From Whitmania pigra (Eukaryota > Annelida > Clitellata > Hirudinida > Haemopidae), in NCBI GenBank assembly GCA_021613335.1, contig JAJTWR010000044.1, positions 353,501-417,500 of the forward strand: DNA of 64,000 bases, in the 5' to 3' direction. The notes beneath the pieces are model-generated. The model made no database searches, had not been told where the DNA came from, and saw only the letters and a program-made list of their open reading frames with translations. Below, piece after piece: positions 47,447 to 61,375 of the stretch. Both the position numbers and the translations under genes were made by a program. The first letter of the stretch is position 1. Every line of letters begins with the position of its first letter.

Positions 47447-50400
47447 ATGCAGAATGCGCGTCGTCCGGTCGTAAATTCGACAACTGATAAACATAGTGGA
47501 GTCGCGGACCGCGAAATGGGGCTAGGAGTATCAACATCGTCGTGCTCTACTAACGATAAAGGAGCTGCATTAAGCCAGTCGTCAGGATCCAGCATCGATT
47601 CGGATCAGTCTAGCAGATTGTGGACGCGTGAAAATGATTGCATGACCGAAAGTGACGATGACAACATTGACGATGAAATGGAACGATTAGAAACAAAGGT
47701 TAGTCGATGTTTGGGAGCATGGAATATTAATATTAATTTTTGTCGGAATAATGCTTTGTAAAACATTTTCGGTATTTGTGTGATAGCGAGGATAAATTAT
47801 CGCATTTGGTTACTGATATGATGCAGTTTAGAACATGCTTTGTTCATTCCAAAATTAGATTAATGTTAGTTATGTTTTCATGTTTATTTTATATCTATGA
47901 TTTCATGATTTGCAAAGTATTTTGCATTCATTCAGTTTTGATTTCGTAGCTTCTGTATTAAGAGGGTCTTGTGCTGGCAGTCTTTCGTAGAGAAATGAAG
48001 CTCTCACGAATTATCACTTTATTGTGAATTAAATGTTGTGTCAAATGTGATGCTGAATTAGGTTGTGAAATGTTGAATTTCAGTTAATCATTGTTATCAG
48101 GCTTGGATGTTCGATATATAATTATTTGTGATGGTTGGAGAATCAAGAACTTAGTTTTTATTGCTTATTAATTTGACAATATTTTAACGTGTGTTGTCAT
48201 CTTGGCAAACATTTTACAACATAAATAATAATTTTTGAGATTAATATGAAAAACATTGAAACATTTGTGTAATTGACAAATGTTATGTTTTTTTGTGATC
48301 ATTATACTAGCAATTGTTGTATCTATATTTGAAATAGCACATACATTTTCTGTTTATTTTCTGGACATATAAAAGAATTGTTCTGTATTATTCAACATTA
48401 TTTTTTTTCAAATAATTTGTTGGTGCAAGAATTGTTTGGGTTTAATTTCACGCGCAATTTTTAAAATTACGATATTTGAGTGTTTTACAGTTCTGGTTAT
48501 GTTTGAGATTATTAAGTTTCAATTCTTCCATAACATTCTACTGAATATTTATATATTCTGTCATTCGAAATCAGTAACAATCAAAAGTGCTTTCATTTTT
48601 ATTTATTATTTTGCAACCTAACTGACAATTTATTGGCAGCACTGGCATATGTGATTTATTTTATATATTATATATTTTTATATATTTATTTATTTATTTA
48701 TTATATTGCATACATATTTCTCTTTTATAAATTGTTATTAATGTGTACTCAGATTAAAGCCATCTATCAACATGTTCAGTCTTAATATGTTGTATTATGG
48801 TGAATAAATCACCAGTTGATTGTTTTATTGGATGATTGGATTGTGATAACAATAATATGGATTTTAGAATTTCAAATGTGACCTCACATCATGGGAGGGA
48901 AGTAGCCTGTGCAAATTAAAAGAAATTTCAAGTAACTTGAACATGATCCTGAATTAATTTTGATTAGCTCATTTAAGATATTATGTAATGTGTTTGCTTG
49001 CAAACAATTAGACAATCTTTGATTAATTGGACACTCCAGGTTTCTTAAATCTTTCCAATGATTGTCTCAAAGATCTCAAAGATCTCAAAAACCGAAAATT
49101 TTCTCAAGTGGTTGGCACTCTTCAAGAATTTCTTTGTAATACACATAAAAAACTTGAAAGCTTGCCTCACAATGGGTTTGTATTTCTGTGGAAACTTTTT
49201 GTTTTGGTTCAGGCTTTTAAATATTTTTAATGCTTGTGTAGTTGTCCTGAAAGCCAAGAAGAAAACTCTAGGCAGATCAGGACCATGTTAGATTTCATAT
49301 TTGATTGCTTGCTTCATTAATTTCTGTTAAGTCATTAATACAAGCATTCAATTGCAGAGTTTTACTTAAGAATTTCTTGAAGAAGGCTTGTGATGAGAAA
49401 GATCTTGAAGCTGTCGATCTTGTTTGGAAGCATTTAATGGACGACCAGGCACGACACGAAACATCTGAAAATCTTCTTTATGCAGCAGCAGAGCGTGGAT
49501 TAATTGGTCTTTGCGAGGTAAAACATCAACTGGTGATTTTTGTCTCCGAATTAATTTTCTGAGTGTATATGTATTTGTCTTAAAGTGTTTAATCGAGATG
49601 GGAATTAGTGCCAATGGAAGGCATTTGAACAATTACACACCTCTCATGGGAGCCAGTCGCTCAGGTCACCTAGATGTGGTTCAGCTGCTTTGTTCCAATC
49701 AGGGTGATGCATCTCTTAAAGGAAGAGATGGTTTGTTTAAAAATTCTGTATTTGTTGTACAAAATTTTTTTTAACATGGGATTTTTGACCTTTTGAAGGT
49801 GACACAGCGCTTCACATTGCCTCAAGGTTGGGCCATGAAAAGATAGTTCGATTTCTTGCCCAACAGGGAGCCAACATGGAAGTTGTCAATAAAGCTGGAT
49901 TTACCCCTCTTATGGAGGCCGTTTGTGCCGGTCACATAGATGTGGTTTCCACTCTTGTCAGGCACGGGGCCATTATAGTACGCCAATTGGAGGGCTTTAA
50001 GGAAACTCCCTTGGCACTAGCTGCCTCCAATGGTTTGACTTTGACATTGGTACATTGTGTTAAATTTCAACATTGCAAATCATGCCCCTTTCATGAAATA
50101 GGTAACATTGCATTGGTGAAGTTTTTTGTGGAGCATGGCACTGTCAAGAGTCATGCTAGTGAGCTTCACAATGCACTATTAAAGGCAGCTCTTTCTGGAC
50201 ATGTTCATGTTGGGTCATATTTGATTGATGTTGGAGCTCAGGTAATCTAATTATAAACCAAAATCTATGATCTTATATCTTTATGAATGATCTTTTTGAT
50301 CTAATGAATTACAGACTAAAATCTATAAATAAATTGGTACAATAACAACTTTTGCAACATTACAAAACAAACAATCCTATTTTGCATCATTGCGTTTATT

Positions 50401-53400
50401 ATAAATGTGTAGGTAGAGAAGCAGAAGAATTGTCCAGACTCGCCATTAATATTGGCAGCTCAAGAGGGTCACATCAAGTTTGCAGAATTATTGTTGAAAA
50501 ACAATGCCAGTACTGAGGAGACCAACGAAGAAGGTTTAACTCCTCTAATTGTGGCAGCTTCAAGAAATCACATCGAGATGGTTGACATCCTGCTTTCCAT
50601 GAGTATGAAGTTTTCATATTTATATAATTAACGTTATTTTTTTACTTTTGCGCCTGATATATTACAGATTAAATTGATTTATTTATATACTGTCTGATAG
50701 GAGCCAACATTAATGCCGTGACAAAATCTGGAGAGGATGCCCTCATGCAGGCATCTAGGAAAGGCCACACTCAAATTGTTGAATTACTTATCAGCCATGG
50801 AGCTGCAATCGTAAGCATCGTTCATAACAGTTGTTTATGTTGGCTTGTTAATTTTAGCATAACCTTTAATGACCATAACTACATTTGTGACTTTTTACTT
50901 AATTTTCTGATTTTATTTCACCTCACTTACTGTCACAGGATCGGGAGACAGAGTCTGGCAGAACAGCTCTGATGCTTGCAGCAAAGTTCTGCCATCTTTC
51001 CACTGCACAACTTCTCATTAGCAAAGGTAATATATTACTATTAATTGAATGGAGGTGAATGTGGGAAATCTGGGATGTTTCTTATTTCAATTTCTTTTGA
51101 TTCAGGAGCGGATGTAAACAAAACATCCAGGAACAATGACGAAACCGTTTTGTCGGCTGCCTGCTGTAGCGGCGACCTTCAGATCGTTCAACTCCTTCTC
51201 AAAAACGGTGCTAGCCCTCATTTTAGGCTCCAGGTTGAATATGAGCTTAATTTTATCATACAGACAATAAATTAATATAATCAATCTAATATTGGACGTT
51301 TTTGTAGGATGGGTCGACCATGCTTATTGAGGCTGTTCGAGGTGGTCACGCCGACATCGTCAGCATGTTGTTCCACCTGACGAACGACTCTTCCTCCTGT
51401 TCGTCGCAGGAGGAGAATGACGACGAAGAGCCCGAATGGTCTTCTGACGTTCAGGTAATATCATTCCTTTTTAGGTGTGATAAGGAAGATGTGTGAATAA
51501 AAGTGATTATTAATACTAAGCATCTCTCTAGAACTCCTTATTTGTATTGTTTTGTTCTAATTACCTGAATTGCTGACCAGCAGAGTAGATCTCCCTCCGT
51601 GCCTCAGTTGAACGTATCACCGACCCATTCCATCGTTTCAAACGATCTTGCCATTGCATCTACAGGTAGTGCTCACTTGGTCTGCCTTGATGATATTTTG
51701 AAGTCATACTAAGACTCGAAAGTTTTTTGCAGTTGAGGACGAGCAAGCTTATACCAAAGTTGATAGTTGTTCAGAGGACTCAGATGTTGGTGAAGATGAT
51801 TCCAGCAAGAAGGTGATGTCACCATTCTTCAAGAAGTCTCTTCAAATGCAACAGTCTCATTGCCAGCAGTCTAAATTGAAGATTGACCAAGTAGCATATT
51901 CAAAAAATATTTTTATAAGTATTTATTCATCTTATTTGCATATACAAACATTGCAGCCCAAAAAGCAGTGCCTACGACAAACCGTCCACCAACGTCACCG
52001 ACGGTCTTCTCTCAGTTCTGAATCTGCTTCTAATAACTTGAAGCATATTATGACAACTTCTCAAGGTTTGTTGTAATTTTGGTCACTTTGGATATTGAGG
52101 TCTATTATGGTCTAAATTTATGTAATAGTGGAAATATTATTCAAATTAGGTTATCTTAAAGCTGAAAAGAGACTTCGATCAGGCCTGGGCTCATCGCCTA
52201 AATCTCTCTTAGTTGAGCAGAAACTTTCTAAAAGTGCACCAGCTTGTGAAGCTTGTGGTTGCTGTACTAACACTTCTGTTGAAGAGTTGGACAAAAGATC
52301 ATTGCAGCTCCTCCATAAAAATCTTTTGGAATCGGGTGTGGAGCACGCAGATGCCAATGCTGTAAGTAGATGATATTGAGGTTGTTCTGAGCTTATTTGT
52401 TGAATGTATGTTTTTTTATTTTGATGCAGATGTTTGAACACATTGAAAAATTCAGCAGTACATCCTCTTTCATATCTCAAGGTGAGATTGATGTTCAGTT
52501 AAACACTGTTTTTTACAAGTGTAATAAACATTTTTTTGTGTTCTCTTCAGAAAAAATTCCATCAAATTACCAAATTTGTGGGGACAAAAATGTAATTCAA
52601 TGCCAAACTCTCAGTTCTACCACTGCTCACCAACACCTCCTGGATTCACAGTCTTCATTGCAAGACCTTTCCCAGGAATTCTCGTCACAGTCTTCGATTT
52701 TATATCAATCATCCTTTAATATCGATGCACAAATGGAGGGGAGTCAGGAGACTGCCCTCATCATTGCTTGCTCTAAAGGATACCTCAATGTTGTAAAAAT
52801 GCTATTGAGTAAGGATGCAAATCTGGAGCACAAGGATAAGAAAGGCTTCAATTCGTTACTTCATGCAGCAAGTTCCGGGCATGATGTTATTGTCGATCTA
52901 TTGTTAGAAAAGGGGGCTAAGATTGAGGCAGAAGTAGACAGAACCAAGGATACTGCTTTGTCTTTGGCATGTGCAAGTGGTCACATAAAAGTAATTGATA
53001 TGCTTTTGAGTCGTGGGGCAAACAAGGAGCACAGAAATGTGTCTGATTATTCTCCTCTCAGTCAAGCTGCTTCCATTGGCAACATTGAGGCCATGGAACT
53101 GTTGCTTCACCATGGAGCTGAGATAAATTCTCGAACCAATAGCAAGCTTGGCATATCAGCTCTTATGTTGGCTGCGATGAACGGACACCTTCAGGCTGTG
53201 AAACTTCTGCTAGAGAGAGGAAGTGATGTTAATGCCACTATAGAAACAAACAGAAATTCTGCCCTTACTCTTGCTTCTTTCCAAGGCCATCATGAGGTTG
53301 TTTCCCTCTTATTGGATTACAAGGCAAATATTGAACATCGCACCAAAAGCGGTTCAACAGCCATGATGGAGGCTGCTCAGGGGGGGCATGCAGAAGTTGC

Positions 53401-56400
53401 AAAGGTCCTTCTTGACAGAGGAGCAGATATTGGAAACTTCAGGGACACTGCCCTTGGAATAGCTGCAGAGAAAGGGCATTACAAGTTTGTTGAACTTCTA
53501 TTAACACGCCACGCTCCTATAGACATAAAGAACAAGAAGGGAACAACACCCCTTTGGATGGCTTGCTATGCTGGACACATTGACGTTGTGAAGGCACTTG
53601 TTCTCAGTGGAGCAGATGCTGATGCTACTGACAGCAGAAAGGTGTCGTGTCTGGTTGCCGCTCTCAGGAAAGGACACGTGGATGTCGTAAGATTTTTGGT
53701 CAATCACGTCGGTCAATTGCCGCCCGATCCGGAATGTCAGAAGTTTCAAAACAATGCAGAAGAGTCCGAAGATACCGATTGTGCCTCCCGGTATCTTGAA
53801 TGCCTTGAGATCATTAAAAAAACAAAGGAGGCTCAGGAGATGAAAGCTTATAAGAATGCTGCCATACTTCTCGACGAACTGCAGCAGGAAAAGAAATTGG
53901 AGGCCAAGAAAAGAGCTGCTCGTGAGAAGAAACGTGAAAAAAGGAAGCAGAAGAAAAAAGAAAAAGTAGCATTGACTTCAAAGACTTCAGAGCACGAACA
54001 GAAGAATTCAATATCTTCTCGTCAGGAGTCAAAGCACGGGTCAGGATCTGCTGCAAGTGACGAAGACTCGTCTCACAAGAGTGCCTCCGATGAGGAGGTT
54101 GTTGAGAAAGAAAACAATCCTGGCAAAATGATTGAACAGCTGACTGGCATGAAAAAGAAAGTTGTTCAGAGAGATGTCCAAGAATCCATTGAGCAAGTAA
54201 CTCCATTAAAAGACCTTGGTTCCTTAGTCAGCACTTCAGCCTCGTTGTGTGGCATGCCCCTGCAGGAGTCCAAGACGCAAGTTAATAACAAATGTCAAGA
54301 ATTGATTAAAACCGAATCCTCGTATCTAAAATCCAAACTGTCCAGTATTGGTGACCTGGATGATTTTGGACTTCTTCCGCAAGCAAATGTGGTTGTGGCG
54401 CCTGTCCTGGTTTCAACACCGAGCGCACAGAAGATGAAGACAGATCACAAAGTTGCATCAAAAGTAACAAATGAGGGTTTGAGAGATTCCACCCAGTCCA
54501 AGGTATCTTCATCAAATGCTACTCGTTCATTGTCACAAACGTCCTCTTCCACCTCTGTTGCCAAGGCTGTGAACATTGTTGCTGCAACGATAGGTTCCTT
54601 CAAACCCACAGCTGTGGCAGCAAATAGTGCCAGCAGCAACCTGAAAACCTTTACCAAAAAGAAGGTTATTTCTGTAGGTCAAAATAGTTCCTTGAAAAAG
54701 GACGACACCCAAACATTTTTCATTAACTCAAAAGACTCTTTTAAAAAAATGAAGAAAATAGATGTTCCAGCCAGAGCTGTTAGTCGTGTCATCGGAAGGG
54801 CAGGATGCAACATAAACGCCATCAGGGAATTTTCAGGAGCAAAGATTGATCTGGATAAAGTCAAGTATTCTGATGATGCAGTTGTGACCATTAGAGGTGC
54901 AAATGATGGAGTCAATAAAGCAGCTGAACTTATTCAGGCCCTCATAAGAGAATCTGACAAAGACATCGAACAGCTCATTACTGCTTTTAAACAGCAGCAA
55001 ACCACTGGTGCCACCTTATCATTCTCAAACGATTTGCCAGCAATTACAAGCAATGCCTGGAAGACTGGAAATACATCTTTAGCCTTGAAAAATTCTTTGG
55101 CTATTTCAAGCTCATTTTCAGGTGTACCGGCTGCTACTCCATCCGTAATCCCTACTAGTAATGTCTGGGAAAATCGAAAGATCCAGACTGCCTTAGCAGA
55201 TCAGAACAAGGCAGCTCCTAATGCTTGGCTAAAGCCTCAAGTGGCAAGTAAAGATCCTTTGAAGACCAATGTTTCTACCACATCTAATGTCTGGGACAAC
55301 AGCATGGCTGATGGAGTTGGTAAATCCACCACTGAATCACCATCCAATGAGATTGTTGATGAAAAACCAGAACCAATAACGACATTCCCCATTGGAGCGT
55401 GGAAATCAGTTTCTAAAACAAACAGGGAAAGGTCTCCAAATTCTGTTGTTGTGTCTGAGAGTAGTGATGCTAATCCAATGATAGGCCAGAGTGTGACTGT
55501 GCAAGACGAATCCGAGTGGTCTCAACAAAACGTCATCTCGTCGACTTCCACGTCAACAATGGCTACATCGAACTCGTATCTCAGTTTCAGGAGCACCGTG
55601 GAACAGCCTTCGACTCCGACCTATTCCACCATCACAGGTTCTAGGAGCATGACCGGAGAATACTCTCCGTTCGGAGCCGGGCTTTTCGGATCGTCCCTGT
55701 TTGGTAATCAAGCCACTACTCAGATATCGAATCCGGTCGGCTCTTCCAGCGACATATCGGCCGACAAATCTAAGGCTCCCGGATATCGACCGCCTTCCTT
55801 CCAGGCTCGATCTCAGACGCCTCCGTCGTTAGCTACGTTTCAATCCCGACCCTCGACTATTCCAGAATCTCTGCAAGCATTCAACATAGACCTAAACGAT
55901 CATTTTGAAACTCAGAAATATGTCGAATCTGATTCCGTAGGGCACAATAACCTCATGATGCTCCTGCAGTCTCCGAAAGACAAAGTTAAGGGACACGAAC
56001 CTGATGGTCAGGAACAAAACGCTCCATCCTCTCAAGCCCTTGCCTTACCCATGAAGATCATCAGCAATCTCAACCCAAATGCACCAAATTTTCATTCCAG
56101 ACCCATGTCCATGTCACCTCAGAACATTTTAAAGTCTCATTTGTCGTCGTCCATGTACAAATCCAGCCTCAACCTTGTGGTTGGCCAGTCGCCAGAGACA
56201 CACAGCATACCGAAACTTCTGCAATCTTACCAAAGCAGTTCGATCCTTGAGGCTAATTCTCCTTACAAAGCTTTTGGTGGTGAATTAGGAATAGGATTTC
56301 CTTCTCAGCTCACAAATCAAGCCTCCTTCTACGAGTTTTCGTCGCAGCGATATCCCGTCACGGAAGAGGCTACTGGTTCGAGTGAGTATTGCTAATGTTA

Positions 56401-57423
56401 TTTATAATTTTTTTTTTCCAAGATCTTAACTTGAGTTTTATTTGTTATATAATGGGTAATATGTAAATAAGATTTAAAAACCATTTATTTGGATAATTTA
56501 AGATGGGCTAAACGATGCTTCCGGTTGTGAAGGAAGGATTAGAGACGTCGAACCTACACTCCTTTCTTATTCATCGATTATGAGGCCCGTGGAGTCACGC
56601 AAACCATCTCGCCTCCAACCCATCGGAACCGAAAGAAACAACAAGAAGCAGCAGATCATGAACTCGTCTACCTTGTCAGCTCCTACTTCTACACCCACCT
56701 CTCAGAACCTGACCTCCAATCCCAACATGATGATTAACCTTCAGCAGGGAAATTTGCCAGCTTGGCCTCTATCTCACGGTATGCTTCACTAATGACAACC
56801 GCAGTACCAAACGTGCATTAAAAATTTCTTTTAAATTTTTGTCTTTCCTTCGACAGCACCCAGCCTGTTTAGAAGCCCGTCAACCGTACCGACTCAAGAT
56901 TCTTCTCAAATGATGGAGCAGAACAGCACCTTCCCATCCAACAACCCTTCGTTCAACCTGGATTCCAGTTTCCGTGGTCGCTCGATGTCGCATCACATGC
57001 CATCTCTTTTCGATTCGTCTACAAACATGATGGTAAGCACCATTTATACGACATTCACTACTCTGTTCAAAATTTTGATCTTATCGATGCTCATTTTCCT
57101 CAGCCTCTTGGGAGCTACGCAATGCCCAACGGTTCTGCCGCCGCTCCGAACTCCTTCTCCGAAAGACCGACGCCGCAACACTTCCAAGCGCCCAACTCCA
57201 ACCCGATGTATTACCATCAGTCCTCCTCGTTCTCCAGGAACCCTCAAGAACTCGACAACTGGCAGCTGAACCAAGTTCCATCCGTGGATGTCAACGATAC
57301 GCAGGTCTTTACGAGCTTCAGTAGTTCTTACGTAACTTCTTCGCTCAATTCTAACTTTAGTACCGAACGTGATCGTTTCCGTTTCAGCTGTGGGGAATGT
57401 GGCCGATGCCGGAGCGCAACTGA
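47447..57423 (+). CDS. mask: mask/ANKHD1/ANKRD17-type multiple ankyrin repeat and single KH domain protein
   Basis: Core exons in phase: 49358-49517, 49586-49730, 49799-50032, 50102-50241, 50413-50602, 50701-50810, 50939-51026, 51106-51233, 51308-51454, 51581-51665, 51733-51812, 51957-52065, 52150-52361, 52430-52481, 52551-56381, 56503-56778, 56857-57032, 57104-57304 and 57388-57423, about 2,130 residues. Exon 47447-47698 (acidic, MTESDDDNIDDEMERLE) is the likely start. It does not join in phase to 49358, so at least one exon is missing (candidate 49040-49175). The first ankyrin block is 49.4-51.4 kb and the second 52.7-53.7 kb (DTALSLACASGHIKVIDMLL, NKKGTTPLWMACYAGH). A basic coiled coil follows (53.8-54.0 kb), then a KH domain with VIGRAGCNINAIREFSGA (54.75-54.97 kb). 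The low-complexity tail keeps SKAPGYRPPS, PIGTER and a terminal LWGMW like the vertebrate IWPGTW. Mask proteins are cytoplasmic scaffolds in receptor tyrosine kinase and Hippo signalling. Confidence 0.92.
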
Positions 57424-59150
57424 TCGTCCTCCCGGGATGCCGTCTCCTGCCGTTCCCTTTTTGAATGCTTTCGGGACTGACCCGCTCTGTCGTCTGTGCT
57501 TCTGCTAGATATCGTCATAATATCAGCAGCATTGTTATCCTTCTATTTTTTATTATATTCCCCATTGATGATTTGTTTCAAAGAATTTTATCAAGAGCTC
57601 TTTTATGACGTTTCCACTCATCAATCGTCCAAGTGTGTTTGTCATGTTCTTGACGTTGGCGTTGTTGTTGTTGTTATTGTTATGATTAACGACTTTAAAC
57701 TCGAAAGCAAGCTTTTACGACACGTCCACTTTCTACAGACGAGGAGTGCGGAAGTCATTTTGAACTTTTATCACCACCGAGACGACACGATCGGTCTGGA
57801 CCGAGTTTGACTCCCACGTGCGTTGGTTTTAGCGGGTTAGTCTCTCAATAGCTTAATCGTGCCCGATGCACCGCAGCGTTTCGATTTTATTCCTTTCGTT
57901 TCGACACTTCCGGTGACGACATTCAGGGATGGCGATGCGCGTTCCTGCTTTCCGTGCAGCTAAGTCCGGAACGTCATCTATCTTTTGTCTGGCGTCCTGA
58001 GGAAAGATTCCAGATTGTTTCATGCTGGTTCGAACACATTCTCACGCAAATGACGTGTGTGTGCACAATTCCATTCTTTGTCGTCTTGTTTTATTTTATT
58101 TTAATTTTTTTTTTTTTTTTTTGGTAACTTATAAAGTTGTGTTTAATCAAGTTGAATCTTACGATGAAAAGTCTGAGGTGACTGCGAATGTCGGATAAAA
58201 ATTCGGTTGATGATTCTTTGATGTTCAAAATGTCGGGCGTCTCATTCTGACCCGTTTGTGTTGTAAATGAATAATTACGTGCGTACAGTTTTGAATGTCT
58301 CAAATATCATCTAGTGGTTCAGCCTCGAATTCGGAGTAGTTCTGCAGTCTCTTAATAATTCTGCTTTCGGGTTAGTAGCTGCTGGATGTCGTGGGTCGGG
58401 TAGGCCGATGGGGTTTCCGTGTGCTAGTAGTGCGACCTTCTCAGATTTAATTGTCCTATTGGGATCTGTTTTAGCGAGGGTATGAAAGGTTAAGGTTACA
58501 AATTTGTTAGTTTTTTAATTTTATTGAATGATGGAATTATTTCATAAAAAAAAAGTAGGACACGAACATGAGGTTCAACTTGACGGAAAGCAACCGAAAG
58601 CGTAAAAGTGCGGACCTGATTTTGTTCATCCGCGCAGGAACTAACAATATCAATAATAATAATAATTGTTATGTTTTGTAAAGTATAAATCAAAACTGAA
58701 GCCGCAACGGTGGAAATAGTAAAATTTAAAAGTAAGCAACGGATCGCCAACAACAATAATAACAGTGTTTTTATTGTCATTATTATTAATTAATATTAAT
58801 TAACAAAAACATAACTAACTTACATAACGGCTTAATTGATAAGCATTCGCAGTAATCGCGTTATTATCACTATTACCATCATCATCTACGTAGTCATTAA
58901 TCAACATGACAAGTACGCGAATAAATAAAATTCTCCCAAAATATCCAGGCAGTTATTGGGTCAAAGGTTAAAGCACCTGACCTAATTTGTGACCTGCTGC
59001 TGGACAAGCACGCTAATGTAGCCATTTAGTTTGCATATTTCTGTTGAGTTATATTTATCGTTGGAGCTTGAAGTTACCAGTAATAGATTAATATTATATT
59101 TGAAATTATAATTATAAATGTAAAACTATAAGCATACTCATACTAACGGT
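57424..59150. other. 3' flank of the mask-type gene
   Basis: It should contain the 3' untranslated region. A T-run (58100-58122) and GTT repeats (57660-57680) are present. No further gene is recognised, and short open frames here lack any motif. Confidence 0.45.
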
Positions 59151-59151
59151 T

Positions 59152-59540
59152 AATCTGAATTAATCTAATTTAATTAATTAATCTAATTTAATTAATTAAT
59201 CTAATTTAATTAATTAATCTAATTTAATTAATTAGTCTAATGCAATTAATTAATCTAATGCAATTAATTAATCTAACTTAATTAATTAATCTAGTTTAAT
59301 TAATTAATCTAATTTAATTGCTTAATCTAATGCAATTAATTAATCTAATGCAATTAATTTAATCAATTAATCTAATTAATCTAATTTGATTAATTAATCT
59401 AATTAATCTAATTTAATTAATTAATCCAATTTAATTAATTAATCTAATTAACCTAATTTGATTAATTAATCTAATTTAATTAATTAATCTAACTTAATTT
59501 ATTAATCTAATTTAATTAATAAGATGCAATTTAATTAATT
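59152..59540. repeat. AT-rich satellite of TTAATTAATTAATCTAAT-type units
   Basis: About 390 bp made of roughly 18-base units containing TTAATTAATTAATCTAAT, with variants such as gcaattaattaatctaat. The unit is almost pure A/T and rich in TTAATTAA palindromes. Confidence 0.95.
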
Positions 59541-60001
59541 AGGGATTTTTTTCTTGATTTTTAAATTTGGATTGTTTTCCTTAATTACTTAATGAAACAA
59601 TGACGACATTTAGTTGCCCCTGAAATATTAGTTTGTTACAATTTTTATTGCCAAGTATTACCGATTCGAAGATCAAAGGTTACAAACCTGTTAATGGTAA
59701 ATTGTGAAAAAGATTGGTGGACATCTAATGAATGAATGAATGAATTAGTGAACTGAATAATAACATGCATTTTTAGTCTTTCCTGACGTAAGTAAAAGAA
59801 TTTATAAAATCAAACTATTTAATCGGTGCATTAAAATCCATTGTTATTTTAGTATCAATTTATTTGTTTTAATCATTAATTAGTCGTTTAATTGCAAAGA
59901 CTAATCGTCAAAGAAATTATTTATTGTTAACAGTCATTATTACAGTCCAAATTGTTATTATACATTTTATTATTTTCTTAAATTATTTATTATTATTTTG
60001 T

Positions 60002-60181
60002 AACTTCATTTATATAGCGCCATATGCATAGCGTCAGAGGCGCTTCTTGTAACCATTTATATAGCGCTCCTTCCCAAGGGCGCTGGCGGCAGTGCAGGCT
60101 GGGTTTCGAACACGACACATTACGACTGTTGCCATTACCGCCGTATGCAGGCACGTAACCCATTCGGCTAACCTGCACGCC
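60002..60181 (-). mobile_element. tRNA-derived SINE, best-preserved copy
   Basis: On the minus strand the head has a polymerase III A box TAGCCGAATGG (60160-60170) and a B box GTTCGAAACCC (60101-60111), both near consensus. A body with gcccttgggaagg follows. The tail contains gcgcctctgacgctatgcat, shared with the LINE 3' end near 44290-44310, and an AT-rich end at about 60000. Four decayed relatives occur in the window. Confidence 0.88.
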
Positions 60182-60336
60182 AAATTATTATTATTACTAT
60201 TAATTTTCTTTCCTCTGGTCAAATGAAAGCTCAAAGAGATCAAACATAAACTTTAAATTATAAATTAATTTATTGATATCCATTCTTTAGAAAACTTATT
60301 AGTGCTGCAAAAAAACTGACACTCGTCACTAAAGAA

Positions 60337-60426
60337 TGGATGAACTGATGGATGGATGGATGAATGAACGAACAAACGGACCGAAGGATGGATTGATGGA
60401 TGGTTAATGGACGAGCGGATGGATGA
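60337..60426. repeat. GATG/GAAC-type short tandem repeat
   Basis: Imperfect gatggatgga and gaatgaacgaac units. The histidine/serine-rich minus-strand frame is a by-product. Confidence 0.9.
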
Positions 60427-61375
60427 AAATGAAGTGTTGCGTGTCACTTGAAGAGTCCAGCATTCTCGTCATTAAGCAGTGAATGTTTCCAATTTCAACA
60501 AGTTGTTTCCTGACCGTCATTGGTGCCTACTGCTCGCGCGCGCAAACATTTCATTGTTTAAGCTTTCATCGACTTTTAAGATGAAAATAGGTTTAATAAA
60601 TAATGAATACAAAATAATGTAATATCCGACCAAAATCAATTGTTAGTCAAACATTTACAAACCCGTAAGAGGTAAAGTAGCTGAAAGGTGTTGCAAGGTA
60701 TTACATTCGATAATAAAACAACATTTTACACCAACACAATCATCGTCATCATCGTCATGCTCCTCAAAGGCAAATGTTGGCATAATTGTTTCGTAAATCC
60801 AGGAATTGAATGAACATCATCGTTATCAATGAATGGAGTCAATTTGTTATCTCTGATAAGTCACAACAGTTATCTCACTGATAAGCTGTGTTTCCAATGG
60901 CGGTCCCTTTGATTTCTTTGAACCTATCGAACGTAGCAGGCCATTACGACTCATGTCACGGACTGCTTGTCGTTGACGTCATTTGAATTTCACAGCGTTG
61001 GGTCCGATTCCAGGAGATAAAGCAGGTCTTAATATTATTATTAATATTACTAGTATAATATTACTAATCACCTATTCACTAACCCCATCCACTCACTATT
61101 ACTATTATAATATTTAATAGTTTTTTTTTATTTGCCTTTGCTCGTAATTCTGAGGAATGAAGTAGAATAAGAAGAAAAGGTCAAAGTGAAAAAGGGCTTT
61201 GAACTCCGACCCTGTTCTTGACCCTTCGAGTAGAGGCAGGTCAGAAGGCTAACGACACGAACCACGTGCTTGTGACCTTTGACCCGAGATGTCGAAAATT
61301 TTTCTCGGGCGTTGAAAGAATGTCCCCTATGATGTGCTTCATTTCATTCCGCGAAGTAGCCAAGTTGTCACGTGA
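60427..61375. other. Non-coding spacer
   Basis: No recognised gene. ATTATT clusters occur near 61030-61115. Confidence 0.4.

Noticed and set aside
57044..57281. Arg-rich minus-strand frames
   Set aside because: Antisense shadows of the mask exon at 57104-57304.
60101..60170. A functional tRNA gene on the minus strand
   Set aside because: A and B boxes are present, but their spacing, the body and the LINE-like tail fit a SINE. No cloverleaf with paired acceptor ends is apparent.
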